Origin: Alphaproteobacteria bacterium
GTDB lineage: Bacteria > Myxococcota_A > UBA796 > GCA-2862545
Reading direction: 5' to 3'
Assembly: GCA_020632875.1 (NCBI GenBank)
Contig: JACKET010000005.1
Span: forward strand, 1 to 64,000
Length of the DNA: 64,000 bases
Every line of letters starts with the position of its first letter. The stretch's first letter is position 1. Position numbers and translations under genes: made by a program. The notes under the pieces were generated by a model. The model saw only the letters and a list, made by a program, of their open reading frames with translations. It was not told the DNA's origin and did no database searches. Shown one piece after another: positions 7,139 to 15,386 of this stretch.

Positions 7139-8892
7139 CAGTCCCTCTCGGGCACGCCGTGCGCCGGGACCGTAGCGTACCGGTCGAGGTCGCCCGCGAG
7201 CCACCGCCGACGGCAGAGCTGGCGCTGGACCTTGCCGCTCGTCGTCTTCGGCACCGTGCCCGGCGGGCACAATGCGATGCGATCGACGACCACGCCGACC
7301 TCCTGTTGGACCGCCGCGCGCGCGAGCCTCGCGCACCGGGTCAGCTCCGCATCGTCGGGGTCCGTCGCGGTGATCTCCGCGACGACGACGAGGTGCTCCT
7401 CCCCGTCCCGCTCGACGCCGAACGCGACGACCCGCCCCGCGCGGAAGGCCTCCAGGTCCCCCACGGTCGCCTCCACGTCCTGCGGTGCGACGTTGCGTCC
7501 GCGGAGGTTGATCACGTCCTTCAGGCGCCCCGTCACGAAGAGCTCGCCGTCGACCATGGCCCCGAGGTCTCCCGTGCGGAGGAAGCCCCCCGGCTCGCCG
7601 TCGAGCCGGGCCTCGAACACCTCGGCGGTCTCCTCGGGGCGGCCGAGGTAGCCCCGGGCCTTGCTGGGGGAGTCCACCCAGATCTCGCCGACGGACCCAT
7701 CGGGGACGACGGTGCGCGTCGCGGGGTCGACGATCCGCAGCCGTACGCCCGGCCCCGCGGGACCACAGCCGAAGAGCTCGACCGTGGGGCCTCCTTCGGG
7801 AGGGCTCATGATCCCCGCGTGCTCGAGGGCCTCCCGCGAGAAGCGCCGCCGCTGCCGACCGAAGACCGCCACCGCCACGCTGTGCTCCGCCAGGCCGTAG
7901 GCCGGACAGAACGCCTCCTCGGGAAAGCCGGTTCCTGCGAATGCTTCGCGGAATGCGTCGACGGTGCGTGCCCGGATGGGCTCGGCGGCGGTCATCAGCA
8001 CGCGGAGGTGGGAGAAGTCCCACGAGGTGCGGTCGGCCGGCGTCGTGCGCGCCGTGAGCAGGGCATACCCGAAGTCGGGCGCCCACGTGTGGGTCGCGGC
8101 GTACCTCGTGATCATCTCGCCCCACAGCGCCGGCCGGCGCAGGAAGTCGACGGGCGAGAACAGCACCAGGTGGCCGTGCCCGGCAGTGGCGCCGAGGATG
8201 CCGCTGATGAGCGCGAAGTCGTGGAAGTGCGGCACCCACGTCACCGAGCGGCACTCCGCGTCGAAGTGGAGCTCGATCCGATTGTTCTCGAGCTGGTGCG
8301 CCAGCGCGGAGTAGGGGATGACGACGCCCCGCGGCGCGCGCGTGGAGCCCGACGTGTACTGGAGGATCGCCACGTCGGACGGCTCGGGGAGGTCGGGCAG
8401 CGGCGCCTCGCCGGAGAGCGCGTCGGTCGCGTGCCACGGGATGCCCGTCCAGCCGGGTGTGTGCGCGAGCGCCTCGGAGACCCGCGTTCCGGCGCGGCTC
8501 GCGAGGAACGAGGCCTCGGTGAGCACCGCCGTGGCGCGGCAGTCCGCCGCCACGCTCGCGAAGCCCGGCAGACCGCGCTCGACCGCGGAGGCCAGCGGAG
8601 GCGGTACCGGTGCGGGGACCAGCCCGGCGCGCAGGCAGCCGAGGAAGGCGTCCACGAACGCGAGACCCGGCGGGTACACCATGAGCACGGCCTCGCCGGG
8701 ACGGAGCCCCGCGGCGAGCAGCGCGCTGCCGATGCGCTCGGCGGCCCCGAGCGCTTCGCCGACGCTCCGCGTGGCGACGGGCGTTCCCTTCGCGTCGACG
8801 AACGTGAACAGGGGTCGGTCGGGGGTCGCGGCGGCCTGCGCGATCAGCGCGTGCACGACGGTCGGTTCGGAGCCCATGGCCCTGGATACCAC
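7138..8892 (-). CDS. fatty acyl-AMP ligase (FAAL)
   Basis: 584 residues from ATG 8892; ATG 8877 (MGSEPTVVHAL) is an equally good start. The AMP-binding motif is ILQYTSGSTRAPRGVVI, with TAAEPIR, YGLAEHSV and TGRLKDVINLRGRNVAPQDVE further on and the C-terminal Lys in PKTTSGKVQR. The segment FLRRPALWGEMITRYAATHTWAPDFGYALL is the arrangement typical of FAALs, which make acyl-adenylate and pass the acyl group to an ACP rather than to CoA. It is the first gene of a six-gene minus-strand operon. The operon promoter must lie at or near 8878-8925, where the divergent lipoprotein gene begins. Confidence 0.93.
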   Translation of the reverse strand: MVSRAMGSEPTVVHALIAQAAATPDRPLFTFVDAKGTPVATRSVGEALGAAERIGSALLAAGLRPGEAVLMVYPPGLAFVDAFLGCLRAGLVPAPVPPPLASAVERGLPGFASVAADCRATAVLTEASFLASRAGTRVSEALAHTPGWTGIPWHATDALSGEAPLPDLPEPSDVAILQYTSGSTRAPRGVVIPYSALAHQLENNRIELHFDAECRSVTWVPHFHDFALISGILGATAGHGHLVLFSPVDFLRRPALWGEMITRYAATHTWAPDFGYALLTARTTPADRTSWDFSHLRVLMTAAEPIRARTVDAFREAFAGTGFPEEAFCPAYGLAEHSVAVAVFGRQRRRFSREALEHAGIMSPPEGGPTVELFGCGPAGPGVRLRIVDPATRTVVPDGSVGEIWVDSPSKARGYLGRPEETAEVFEARLDGEPGGFLRTGDLGAMVDGELFVTGRLKDVINLRGRNVAPQDVEATVGDLEAFRAGRVVAFGVERDGEEHLVVVAEITATDPDDAELTRCARLARAAVQQEVGVVVDRIALCPPGTVPKTTSGKVQRQLCRRRWLAGDLDRYATVPAHGVPERD

Positions 8893-8897
8893 GAGAC

Positions 8898-9401
8898 ATG
8901 CGGTACGCTCGTGGCGGAGGTCGTGTGCTCGTACTCCTGTTCCTCGGCTGCACCTCGCTGTTCGTGACGTCCGATGCGAGGGTGCGCGAGGCCGTGGCCG
9001 AGGCGCTCGAGGCGCGGCACGGCGAGCCGTTCACCGTGGTGTCCACGCGCCACTCCGACGCCATGCCGCTGCTGATCCCGGCGGACCGGCACCAGTTCGT
9101 GGCGCACCCGACCGCCGACCCGTCGATGCAGTTCTCCGGGTTCCTGGTGATCGGGGGCTTCATGCAGGAGCGGTACGTGTGCGCGCGCGCGAAGGCGCTG
9201 CTCCCGCGGCTCGAGGCGCTCCCGGAGGTCCCGGGCGAGAAACGCATCGCCCAGGTCGACTGCGTCGTCGGTGCGGGCAATCAGTACACGGCGAAGTGGC
9301 GCGTGCGGTTCGAGCTGGATCCGGGCGTCGAGGCACCGTCGGGGCTGGCGGCGGTCCAGGAGCTCGCGGACGAGGTCGGGCTCGAGCTCGACGTGCGCTA
9401 G
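8898..9401 (+). CDS. small lipoprotein, unknown
   Basis: 167 residues from ATG 8898. A GTG at 8925 would give a shorter lipoprotein signal (VLVLLFLGC) and leave more room for divergent promoters. After the lipobox Cys comes a helical stretch (ARVREAVAEALEARHGE), then HQFVAHPTADPSMQFSGFLVIGGF and two further Cys (YVCARAK, VDCVVG). No family is recognised. It lies head-to-head with the FAAL operon, so it may be co-regulated with it. Its last 4 nt overlap the convergent gene at 9398. Confidence 0.65.
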   Translation: MRYARGGGRVLVLLFLGCTSLFVTSDARVREAVAEALEARHGEPFTVVSTRHSDAMPLLIPADRHQFVAHPTADPSMQFSGFLVIGGFMQERYVCARAKALLPRLEALPEVPGEKRIAQVDCVVGAGNQYTAKWRVRFELDPGVEAPSGLAAVQELADEVGLELDVR

Positions 9402-9751
9402 CTGCCCGACAGGCGGGTGGCGACCCAGCGCGCCACCGCGAGGTCGTCGTCGAACCCGCTCGGATCGAGGTCTTCTTCGTCGTCGCCCGCCTCGACGAAG
9501 TACAGGCAGGCCGCCTGCACGAGGTGGCGCTGCGGGTCGGTGAGCCCGTCCCACCGGTCGAGCAGCCCACCGAGCAGCTCGCCGATGCCACGCGCCACGC
9601 CCACGTCGGCCTCGCGCCCGCGGTCGGCGAGGCGGGCGACGACGCGCACGTGGTGGGCGATGCGGACGCGCAGGTCGTCGGCCGATTGGAGGGGCTGCTG
9701 CGCCAGCATGTCGACCAGCGCAGCGAGGTTGGGGGCGAGCGGTGCTTTCAT
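9398..9751 (-). CDS. small soluble protein resembling DUF1232/YkvA-type domain
   Basis: 117 residues. The C-terminal half (LVQAACLYFVEAGDDEEDLDPSGFDDDLAVARWVATRL) has the pattern of a helix, an acidic loop and an Asp-Asp-hydrophobic helix seen in DUF1232-like proteins. The usual second membrane helix is absent and no signal peptide is visible, so it is probably cytoplasmic. The first half (residues 1-60) is helical with ADDLRVRIAHHVRVVARLADRG. Function is unknown. It is divergent from the peptidase gene, whose start at 9792 is 40 bp away. Confidence 0.6.
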   Translation of the reverse strand: MKAPLAPNLAALVDMLAQQPLQSADDLRVRIAHHVRVVARLADRGREADVGVARGIGELLGGLLDRWDGLTDPQRHLVQAACLYFVEAGDDEEDLDPSGFDDDLAVARWVATRLSGS

Positions 9752-9791
9752 GGCGCCATCGTATCGGTGTGTGGATCGCTATGCTGGGGCG

Positions 9792-10691
9792 GTGCAGCCC
9801 TACCCCACGCTGGAAGAGGTCCACTCCCGCGCCCGGGAGCGCGGGGAGGCCCGTGTCTACGGCACGTCGGTCGAGGGCCGCCCGCTGCTCGCGGTCGACC
9901 TGCCGGGCGAGGGGCCGCTCGTCGTCGTGACCGCCGGCCTTCACGGGATCGAGCACATCGGCGTGCAGGTCGCCCTGGCCGTGCTCGATGCCGGCCCGCT
10001 GCCCGGCGCCCGCCTGCGCGTGTACCCCGTGCTGAATCCCGACGGGTTCGCCCGCACCCACGCGGTCGGTGGCGCCGGGCGGGTGCGCGAGCTCCGAAAG
10101 AATGCCCGCGGCGTCGACCTGAACCGGAACTTCCCGCTGCCCTGGGGGGCGCACCCCACGCGCATGCCGTTCGCCGGCGGCTCCGACCCCGACAGCGCGA
10201 CGTACCGCGGTCCGGCGCCGCTCTCGGAGCCCGAGTCGAGCGCCCTGGCGACCGATCTCCTGGCCGAGCCGCCGCACGCCTCCATCAACCTCCACAGCTT
10301 CATGGGCACGCTCATCGCGGCGCGGGTGTGGCATCCGTCCGACTGGCGCGGGTACACGGCGCTGTGCAAGGCCTTCCGCTCCGCCCAGACGGGGGTTCTC
10401 GGCTACCCGCGGCTCGCGAGCCCCCTGTTCGACGTGTTCACCGGGGAGCTCGAAGACTGGCAGCACCATGTCCTCTGCTGCTGGTCGGTCTGCGTGGAGT
10501 GCTTCTCGCTCGGCGAGTCGCTGCGCCAGCACGCGCGGGCTCCGACGGGCTTCTGGCGCTTCAATCCGCGCGATCCCGCGCCGGTGGTCGCGCGGGACGC
10601 ACCGGCCGTGCGGGCGATGCTCGAGGCGGCGCTGCAGCTCGATCGCCCGCCGCCCCGTGCCGGTGCGTCGGTCAGCCTTCCCGCCTGGTGA
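9792..10691 (+). CDS. M14-family zinc carboxypeptidase (MpaA-like)
   Basis: 299 residues from a GTG at 9792. The frame is open further upstream, but that region is antisense to the preceding gene. The zinc-binding HxxE is in GLHGIEHIG, the third ligand His is in SINLHSF, and the substrate-binding part reads VLNPDGFART followed by RKNARGVDLNRNFPLPWG, which is close to MpaA and other M14 enzymes. The catalytic Glu is probably in CVECFSLG. These enzymes trim C-terminal or gamma-D-Glu-linked residues, often from cell-wall peptides. There is no signal peptide, which would suit murein-peptide recycling in the cytoplasm. The last 20 bp overlap the convergent gene. Confidence 0.85.
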   Translation: MQPYPTLEEVHSRARERGEARVYGTSVEGRPLLAVDLPGEGPLVVVTAGLHGIEHIGVQVALAVLDAGPLPGARLRVYPVLNPDGFARTHAVGGAGRVRELRKNARGVDLNRNFPLPWGAHPTRMPFAGGSDPDSATYRGPAPLSEPESSALATDLLAEPPHASINLHSFMGTLIAARVWHPSDWRGYTALCKAFRSAQTGVLGYPRLASPLFDVFTGELEDWQHHVLCCWSVCVECFSLGESLRQHARAPTGFWRFNPRDPAPVVARDAPAVRAMLEAALQLDRPPPRAGASVSLPAW

Positions 10692-11364
10692 CGGGGGCCA
10701 CGGTGAGCCCGGCCCACGCGACGAGCCCGGTCCCCACGTGCCCTCGCGGGTCGCTGCCGATGCCGCCGTCCAGCGACCACAGCCCGACCCGCGGATGCGG
10801 CACGGTGCTCACCCGCACGCCCACGACCGGCGCGGTCCCGACGAAGCCCACGCGTAGGGCCTGGGTCCCGCGGGGATGGACGCCGAAGCTGATGCCGCCC
10901 TCTGGCGTGCTCGCGAACCGGTCGATCGGGCCGCCCCACGTGGGCTCGTGGGTGTCGCGCACGTCGGTCCCGACACCCCACGCGAAGTCGACCTGCACGC
11001 CCTGCCCGTCGATGCCGCGCCCCGCTCGGGCGACCACGGAGAGCCCCGTCCGCGAGATGGGCCCGGCCTCGAGGAACAGCTGAGCGCGCATCCACGGGCG
11101 GTCCACCACCGCGAAGGCTCCCCACACGCTCCCGGAGTTCCCCAGCCGGCGGTAGCCCATCGTGAAGAGCCCGGTCCCACCGACCGCGAAGCGACCCACC
11201 CTCGCGGAGACGCCGAGCCGGGTGGCGGTGTCGACGTCGAACCCCACGACGTGCAGCTGGGTGCTGGTGAGCACCTCGACCTCCGGCGCATTCGGCGCGG
11301 TCGACGGGATGAATGCCGCAGGGCTGGGATCGTGGGCGAGCGCGAGACCGGTGAGCAGGACCAT
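10672..11364 (-). CDS. exported beta-rich protein, unknown (possible outer-membrane protein)
   Basis: 230 residues from ATG 11364, with a signal peptide MVLLTGLALAHD. The remainder alternates Gly/aromatic and polar residues in short strands (RVGRFAVGGTGLFTMGYRRLG, AQLFLEAGPISRTGLSVVARAG, VQVDFAWGVGTDV). That pattern suggests a small outer-membrane barrel or a surface beta-sandwich. No family is recognised. A longer open frame upstream to 12210 is antisense to the CotH gene and is discounted. It is divergent from the CotH-like lipoprotein gene, leaving 55 bp for promoters. Confidence 0.65.
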   Translation of the reverse strand: MVLLTGLALAHDPSPAAFIPSTAPNAPEVEVLTSTQLHVVGFDVDTATRLGVSARVGRFAVGGTGLFTMGYRRLGNSGSVWGAFAVVDRPWMRAQLFLEAGPISRTGLSVVARAGRGIDGQGVQVDFAWGVGTDVRDTHEPTWGGPIDRFASTPEGGISFGVHPRGTQALRVGFVGTAPVVGVRVSTVPHPRVGLWSLDGGIGSDPRGHVGTGLVAWAGLTVAPVTRREG

Positions 11365-11419
11365 TTCGAACCTCCGCTCCCCCCGTAGGATTCCGGGCGG
11401 AGGCGGGCGCTTACGCGCG

Positions 11420-12553
11420 ATGTCCGGGGTACAGGGCGCCATGCTCCTCCTCGCCATCGCCTGCAGCGCGCCCGACCCGGCGCCCGCGCCCGTCGAGACC
11501 GCACACGCCGTGTTCGGGGAGGACCGCGTGCACGCGGCGTCGCTCGTCGTGGCGGACGCGGACTGGGAGGCCCTGCGCACCCTGGCCGCGACGCGTGGCT
11601 CGATCCGGAAGACGTGGTTCGAAGCCGATCTGGAGTGGGACGGCGAGCCGGTGGGCCGCGTCGGCATCCGGGTGAAGGGCCAGTCGAAGCGGCTCGAAGC
11701 GGTGGGCGAATCCATCCCGTTGAAGGTGGACTTCGACCGGTTCACAGAGGGCCTGCGAATCCACGGGCTCGAGGGGCTGGCGCTGCACAGCACGCCCGTC
11801 GATCCGACCGGCATCCGCGAGGCGCTCGCGTACGCAGCGTGGCGCGAGGCGGGCGTGCCGACCGCGCGGACCGGCTTCGTCGCGCTGACCGTGAACGGCC
11901 GGGCGCTCGGGACGTACGTGAGCGTCGAATCGCTCGACGAGCACTGGCTCGCGGCGACCTTTCCACCGGGAGACGGCGTGCTGTACGAGCCCGTCGGCAC
12001 CCTCGGTCCGCCGCTCACGGCGCGGGCGGGGGAGGGGTTCCTGAAGGAGGGCGAGGACCCCGGGAACGCGCGGTTCGGCGCGTTGCTCGACGCGCTGCAG
12101 GGCCCGGTCGACGGCTGGGGCGAGGTGCTCGACGTGGACGGGCTCCTCGCACTGCTCGCGGGCGACGTGGCGCTGGGGAACGGCGATTCGTTCCTGCGGG
12201 CCGGGCACAACTACCTGCTGTACGCCCCGCCGGACGGGCCGTTCCGCTGGATTCCGTGGGACGAGGACCGGACCTGGACGCGCGAGGGGCTCTGCCCACC
12301 GGTCGACCCCGCGAAGAACCCGGTGTGGCGGGGCATCACGACCGACCCCGCGCTCGAGGCGCGGTACCGCGAGGCCGTGCGCGCGATGCTCGCCGGGCCG
12401 GCGCATCCCGACCGGTTGATCGCGCATGCCGACCGGCTGGAGGCGCTGGGTGTGGGCGACGGGCCCCAGATCGAGCTGTTGAAGGCGGGGATCCGCGGGA
12501 ATTCGGACCGCCTCGTGCGCGCGCTGGACGCCGGGCAGCGGTGCACGAACTGA
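11420..12553 (+). CDS. CotH-kinase-like lipoprotein
   Basis: 377 residues from ATG 11420; ATG 11441 would give MLLLAIAC, also a functional short lipoprotein signal. The CotH pattern is present: VGIRVKGQSKR, SIPLKVDFDRF, LEGLALHS, a helix with REALAYAAWREAGVPTARTGFVALTVNG, then YVSVESLDEHWL, and IPWDEDRTW near the C-terminus. Characterised CotH kinases use ATP to phosphorylate spore-coat or surface proteins. An exported bacterial lipoprotein with this fold is common in Myxococcota, but its phosphate donor outside the cell is unclear. The catalytic residues are inferred from the family. A palindrome starts 4 bp after its stop. Confidence 0.85.
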   Translation: MSGVQGAMLLLAIACSAPDPAPAPVETAHAVFGEDRVHAASLVVADADWEALRTLAATRGSIRKTWFEADLEWDGEPVGRVGIRVKGQSKRLEAVGESIPLKVDFDRFTEGLRIHGLEGLALHSTPVDPTGIREALAYAAWREAGVPTARTGFVALTVNGRALGTYVSVESLDEHWLAATFPPGDGVLYEPVGTLGPPLTARAGEGFLKEGEDPGNARFGALLDALQGPVDGWGEVLDVDGLLALLAGDVALGNGDSFLRAGHNYLLYAPPDGPFRWIPWDEDRTWTREGLCPPVDPAKNPVWRGITTDPALEARYREAVRAMLAGPAHPDRLIAHADRLEALGVGDGPQIELLKAGIRGNSDRLVRALDAGQRCTN

Positions 12554-12556
12554 CGA

Positions 12557-12589
12557 ATGTCCATCTGGGGTCTGACCCCAAATAGACAT
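12557..12589. terminator. 33-bp imperfect palindrome after the CotH gene
   Basis: The arms ATGTCCATCTGGGG and CCCCAAATAGACAT pair at 12 of 14 positions around a 5-nt loop (TCTGA). It begins 4 bp downstream of the CotH stop and lies 103 bp upstream of the phosphodiesterase start. No U-run follows, so it could be a Rho-independent-like stop or a REP-type element rather than a classical intrinsic terminator. Its core GGGGTCTGACCCC resembles the hairpin at 37091-37114. Confidence 0.5.
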
Positions 12590-12691
12590 CGGTCGGTCGT
12601 TTGGATTCTGGATGTCGGCGTTCTTCATGATGAACGGGGCGGCCGCGGCATCGCGGCGCGCGGGTGTGGTAGCGATCGACCTGGAGTCCCG

Positions 12692-13474
12692 ATGCTCTCG
12701 CTGTTCGCCGCCGCCCATGCCCAGCCCACCATCATCGCGCACCGCGGGTTCTCGGCCGTCGCCCCCGAGAACACGATGGCGGCATTCGAGGCGGCCGCTG
12801 CGATGGGCGTGGGCTTCGAGCTCGACGTGACGCTCTCGAAGGACGGCGAGGTCGTCGTGCTGCACGACGACACCCTCGACCGCACCACCACCGGCAGCGG
12901 CGTGCCCGCCGACTTCACGCTCGCCGAGCTCCAGGCGCTCGACGCCGGCTCCTGGTTCTCCCCGGAGTTCGCGGGCGAGAAGCTCCCCACGCTGCGCGAC
13001 GTGCTGGCGAAGCTCGGCGATCGCGTGCAGGTCGATATCGAGCTCAAGTCCACGAAGCCCCGCGAGCCCCTCGCGCGCGCCGTCGTGAAGATCGTCGAAG
13101 AGGCCGGGCTCGTCGACCGGGTGCTGGTCACGTCCTTCGACCCGTACCTGCTCGAAGCGGTGAAGGACGCGAATCCCGCCATCCCGCGCGGGCAGCTCAC
13201 GAGCCGGTTCCGCGACACGAAGCTCTCGTTCGTCGCGAAGTACGTCCTCCGCCACATGCTGCTGAACCGCCGCAGCGCGCCGTCGACCATCCTGCTCGAG
13301 CACCCGCTCGCCCGGCGCCACCGCGTGTGGCGGCTGCAGCGCCGCGGCTACGCGGTGTGGTGCTGGACCGTGAACGAGGCCGACGACATGCAGCGGATGC
13401 TCGACGTCGGCGTCGACGGCATCATCACCGACCACCCCGACCGTCTGCGCGCCCTGATCGACGCGCGCCGCTGA
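12692..13474 (+). CDS. secreted glycerophosphodiester phosphodiesterase (GDPD)
   Basis: 260 residues from ATG 12692, preceded by CTGGAG at the right distance. A more upstream in-frame start at 12557 lies inside the palindrome and gives a poor N-terminus. A short signal peptide (MLSLFAAAHAQ) is followed by IIAHRGFSAVAPENTMAAF, GVGFELDVTLSKDGEVVVLHDDTLDRTT, DIELKS and TVNEADDMQRMLDVGVDGIITDHPD. These are the catalytic His, Glu-Asp and His of GDPDs. The enzyme hydrolyses glycerophosphodiesters to glycerol-3-phosphate and an alcohol. An exported location points to scavenging of phospholipid head groups. The length is normal for the family. Confidence 0.92.
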   Translation: MLSLFAAAHAQPTIIAHRGFSAVAPENTMAAFEAAAAMGVGFELDVTLSKDGEVVVLHDDTLDRTTTGSGVPADFTLAELQALDAGSWFSPEFAGEKLPTLRDVLAKLGDRVQVDIELKSTKPREPLARAVVKIVEEAGLVDRVLVTSFDPYLLEAVKDANPAIPRGQLTSRFRDTKLSFVAKYVLRHMLLNRRSAPSTILLEHPLARRHRVWRLQRRGYAVWCWTVNEADDMQRMLDVGVDGIITDHPDRLRALIDARR

Positions 13475-13490
13475 ACGTCCGACGGAATCC

Positions 13491-14438
13491 TCAGCGGCAG
13501 AGCTGCGCGACGAGGCCCGCCAGCGCGGGGGATTCGCTCGGGACCGCCGGGCGCGCGAGCACCGCTTCACCCACGAGGCGCGCGTCCCGAGGCAGCCCGA
13601 GCGTCGGCAGGGCGAGGGTCGGTGCCCCCACCCGGGCCGCGAGCTCGGTGGCATCGAAGTCCTGCACGGGTCGCGAGGCCACCGTGGCGCCGCGGACCGG
13701 GCCCTCCACGCGCGGCCCGAATGCACAGGTCACGACGTGCGCGGCGAGCAGGCCGCGAGGACGCGTCCCCCGGACGTGCTCGATGGCGAGACCCCAGTCG
13801 TCGCCGTGGCGGAACGCGGCGGCGCGGACCTCCCGCACCTCGGGACCGGGCCACAGCTCGACGCGGGTGTCGACCTGGCGCGCGGCGCATGCGTCCAGCA
13901 GCGCCAGCACGGCGTCTTCGGTGGGCGCTCCGTCGATCGGGCCGCCGAGGGCGAAGAGGAGGGCTTTCGCCTTCGCGTCGGCCTTGTGGGCGAGCTGCTC
14001 GCGCGCGACCTCGGGGTGGCGCTGGCACCACGACAGCAGCAGGTCGGCGTCGCCACAGCCGCCCCACGGCGTGCGGCCCGCGATGTCGACGACCCGCCAC
14101 GCGAGGTCGAACGCCTCGACGCTCCCGCAGCGGAGCAGGCAGGGCACCACGCACCACGGCACGTTGTGGAGGATCCCGTCGTCGTCGAGGCGCGTCGCCA
14201 GGAACGGGACGATGCCGTCGCCGTAGCGCTCGTACAGCTCGACGTTGTCGAAACCCCGCGGGTGGAACTGCCAGTCGAGGCGGTTGGCCACCGTCACGAG
14301 CTCGGCGGCGTCCTCGAGCGAGAGCAGGGCCTCCCACAGGCGGTCGGAGAGCAGCTCGAGCCGCCCGTCGACGACGGCTTCGCCCTTCTCGAACGTGTCG
14401 TGCCGGGCGAGGAGGGCACGGGCTTCTCCGAGATCCAT
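13491..14438 (-). CDS. unknown soluble protein, second gene of a pair with DUF1963
   Basis: 315 residues from ATG 14438, 4 bp after the stop of the DUF1963 gene, so probably translated from the same message. No signal peptide or membrane segment. The N-terminal half is helical with Trp/Phe residues (RLDWQFHPRGFDNVELYERYG, VPWCVVPCLLRCGSVEAFDLAW), and the C-terminal half alternates Ala/Arg strands (VRAAAFRHGDDWGLAIEHVRG). It looks like a helical-repeat protein in its first 200 residues. No family is recognised. The longer open frame into the upstream gene is an antisense artefact of high GC. Confidence 0.65.
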   Translation of the reverse strand: MDLGEARALLARHDTFEKGEAVVDGRLELLSDRLWEALLSLEDAAELVTVANRLDWQFHPRGFDNVELYERYGDGIVPFLATRLDDDGILHNVPWCVVPCLLRCGSVEAFDLAWRVVDIAGRTPWGGCGDADLLLSWCQRHPEVAREQLAHKADAKAKALLFALGGPIDGAPTEDAVLALLDACAARQVDTRVELWPGPEVREVRAAAFRHGDDWGLAIEHVRGTRPRGLLAAHVVTCAFGPRVEGPVRGATVASRPVQDFDATELAARVGAPTLALPTLGLPRDARLVGEAVLARPAVPSESPALAGLVAQLCR

Positions 14439-14442
14439 CGCG

Positions 14443-15321
14443 TCAGCCGAGCTGGGAGTAGACGCGGGTGGCCGCGAAGTCGCGCCGTGCGAGGGCTTCG
14501 CGGTGGATGAGGAAGAAGAGCTTGTTGCAGTCGCCGAACTGGAACTCGGCGGCATCGTCGGAGTCGAGCTGGAGGAGCAGCTGGTCGTCGACGCCGTTCT
14601 CGTGGGCGTCGACGTAGTCCTGCTCGTCGGCGTACCCGAGCAGCGTGTTGTTCGGCGGCGGGCCGGCGAGGGCCTCGAAGACCTCGGCCTGGAAGTCCTG
14701 CCAGTCGTCGGCGATGTCCTCGGGGACGAACGGAGAGACGCCGCCGGGCGCGGCCAGCACCGGCTCGAGCGCGAGCGTCGCCATCCCGTGGAGGAAGGGG
14801 GCGACCTGGGGCACGTCGGAGTACTCGCTCTTCCACTCGACCTGGGGCGGGGTCGCGCGGACGAGGGTCGCGTTGTCGCCGTCGTGGAACAGCACCGCGC
14901 AGCACGCCTCGTCGACCATGTCGTGGGTGTCCCACTGGCTGTTGTAGAAGAACAGCAGGCTGCCGCGCGTGGGGAGTCGGCGCTCTGGGTCGAGCGGGCC
15001 GGCCTCCGCGAGGTCGAGCTGCGCGACGAACTCCATCGGCACGCCGTCGCGGGCGGGCCACGCCGCGCCGGGGGGCAGATCGGGCACGCCACCGAAGCGC
15101 GACGCGCCGAGCGGCAGGGCGTCGAGCGCGGCTTCGAGCGCCTCGAGGGCTTCGGGGACGACCACCTCGCCGCCGGGCTCCCGGCGGAAGCACATCGGCC
15201 GTGGAGCGGCCGCGGTCGCGACGAGGCGGATCGCCGGGCGGAGGAGGGGGACGAGGGTGTCGACGGCGTCGTCGAGCCCTCCCTGGCGGAGCAGATCGGC
15301 GAGCTCTTCGGGGGATCTCAC
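14443..15321 (-). CDS. DUF1963 (YwqG-like) protein
   Basis: 292 residues. The family motifs appear in order: ASRFGGVPDLPPGAAWP (the SKFGGxPxLPxGxxWP signature), then LLFFYNSQWD, PPNNTLLGYADEQDYVD, and QLDSD followed by FQFGDCNKLFFLIHREALARRDFAATRVYSQ. DUF1963 proteins are soluble and their molecular role is not established; they often appear near toxins or stress genes. The gene is divergent from the ECF sigma operon and shares a message with 13491-14438. Confidence 0.88.
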   Translation of the reverse strand: MRSPEELADLLRQGGLDDAVDTLVPLLRPAIRLVATAAAPRPMCFRREPGGEVVVPEALEALEAALDALPLGASRFGGVPDLPPGAAWPARDGVPMEFVAQLDLAEAGPLDPERRLPTRGSLLFFYNSQWDTHDMVDEACCAVLFHDGDNATLVRATPPQVEWKSEYSDVPQVAPFLHGMATLALEPVLAAPGGVSPFVPEDIADDWQDFQAEVFEALAGPPPNNTLLGYADEQDYVDAHENGVDDQLLLQLDSDDAAEFQFGDCNKLFFLIHREALARRDFAATRVYSQLG

Positions 15322-15386
15322 TGCGCACCTCGGATGCTTGTGGGAGCGGAGTATCGCACCGATGAAGGATCGGAGGGCGCCGCGAC

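Noticed and set aside
12612..12830. Small plus-strand ORF before the phosphodiesterase gene
   Set aside because: It overlaps the true gene in another frame, and the sequence is Ser/Pro/Arg-rich without family similarity.
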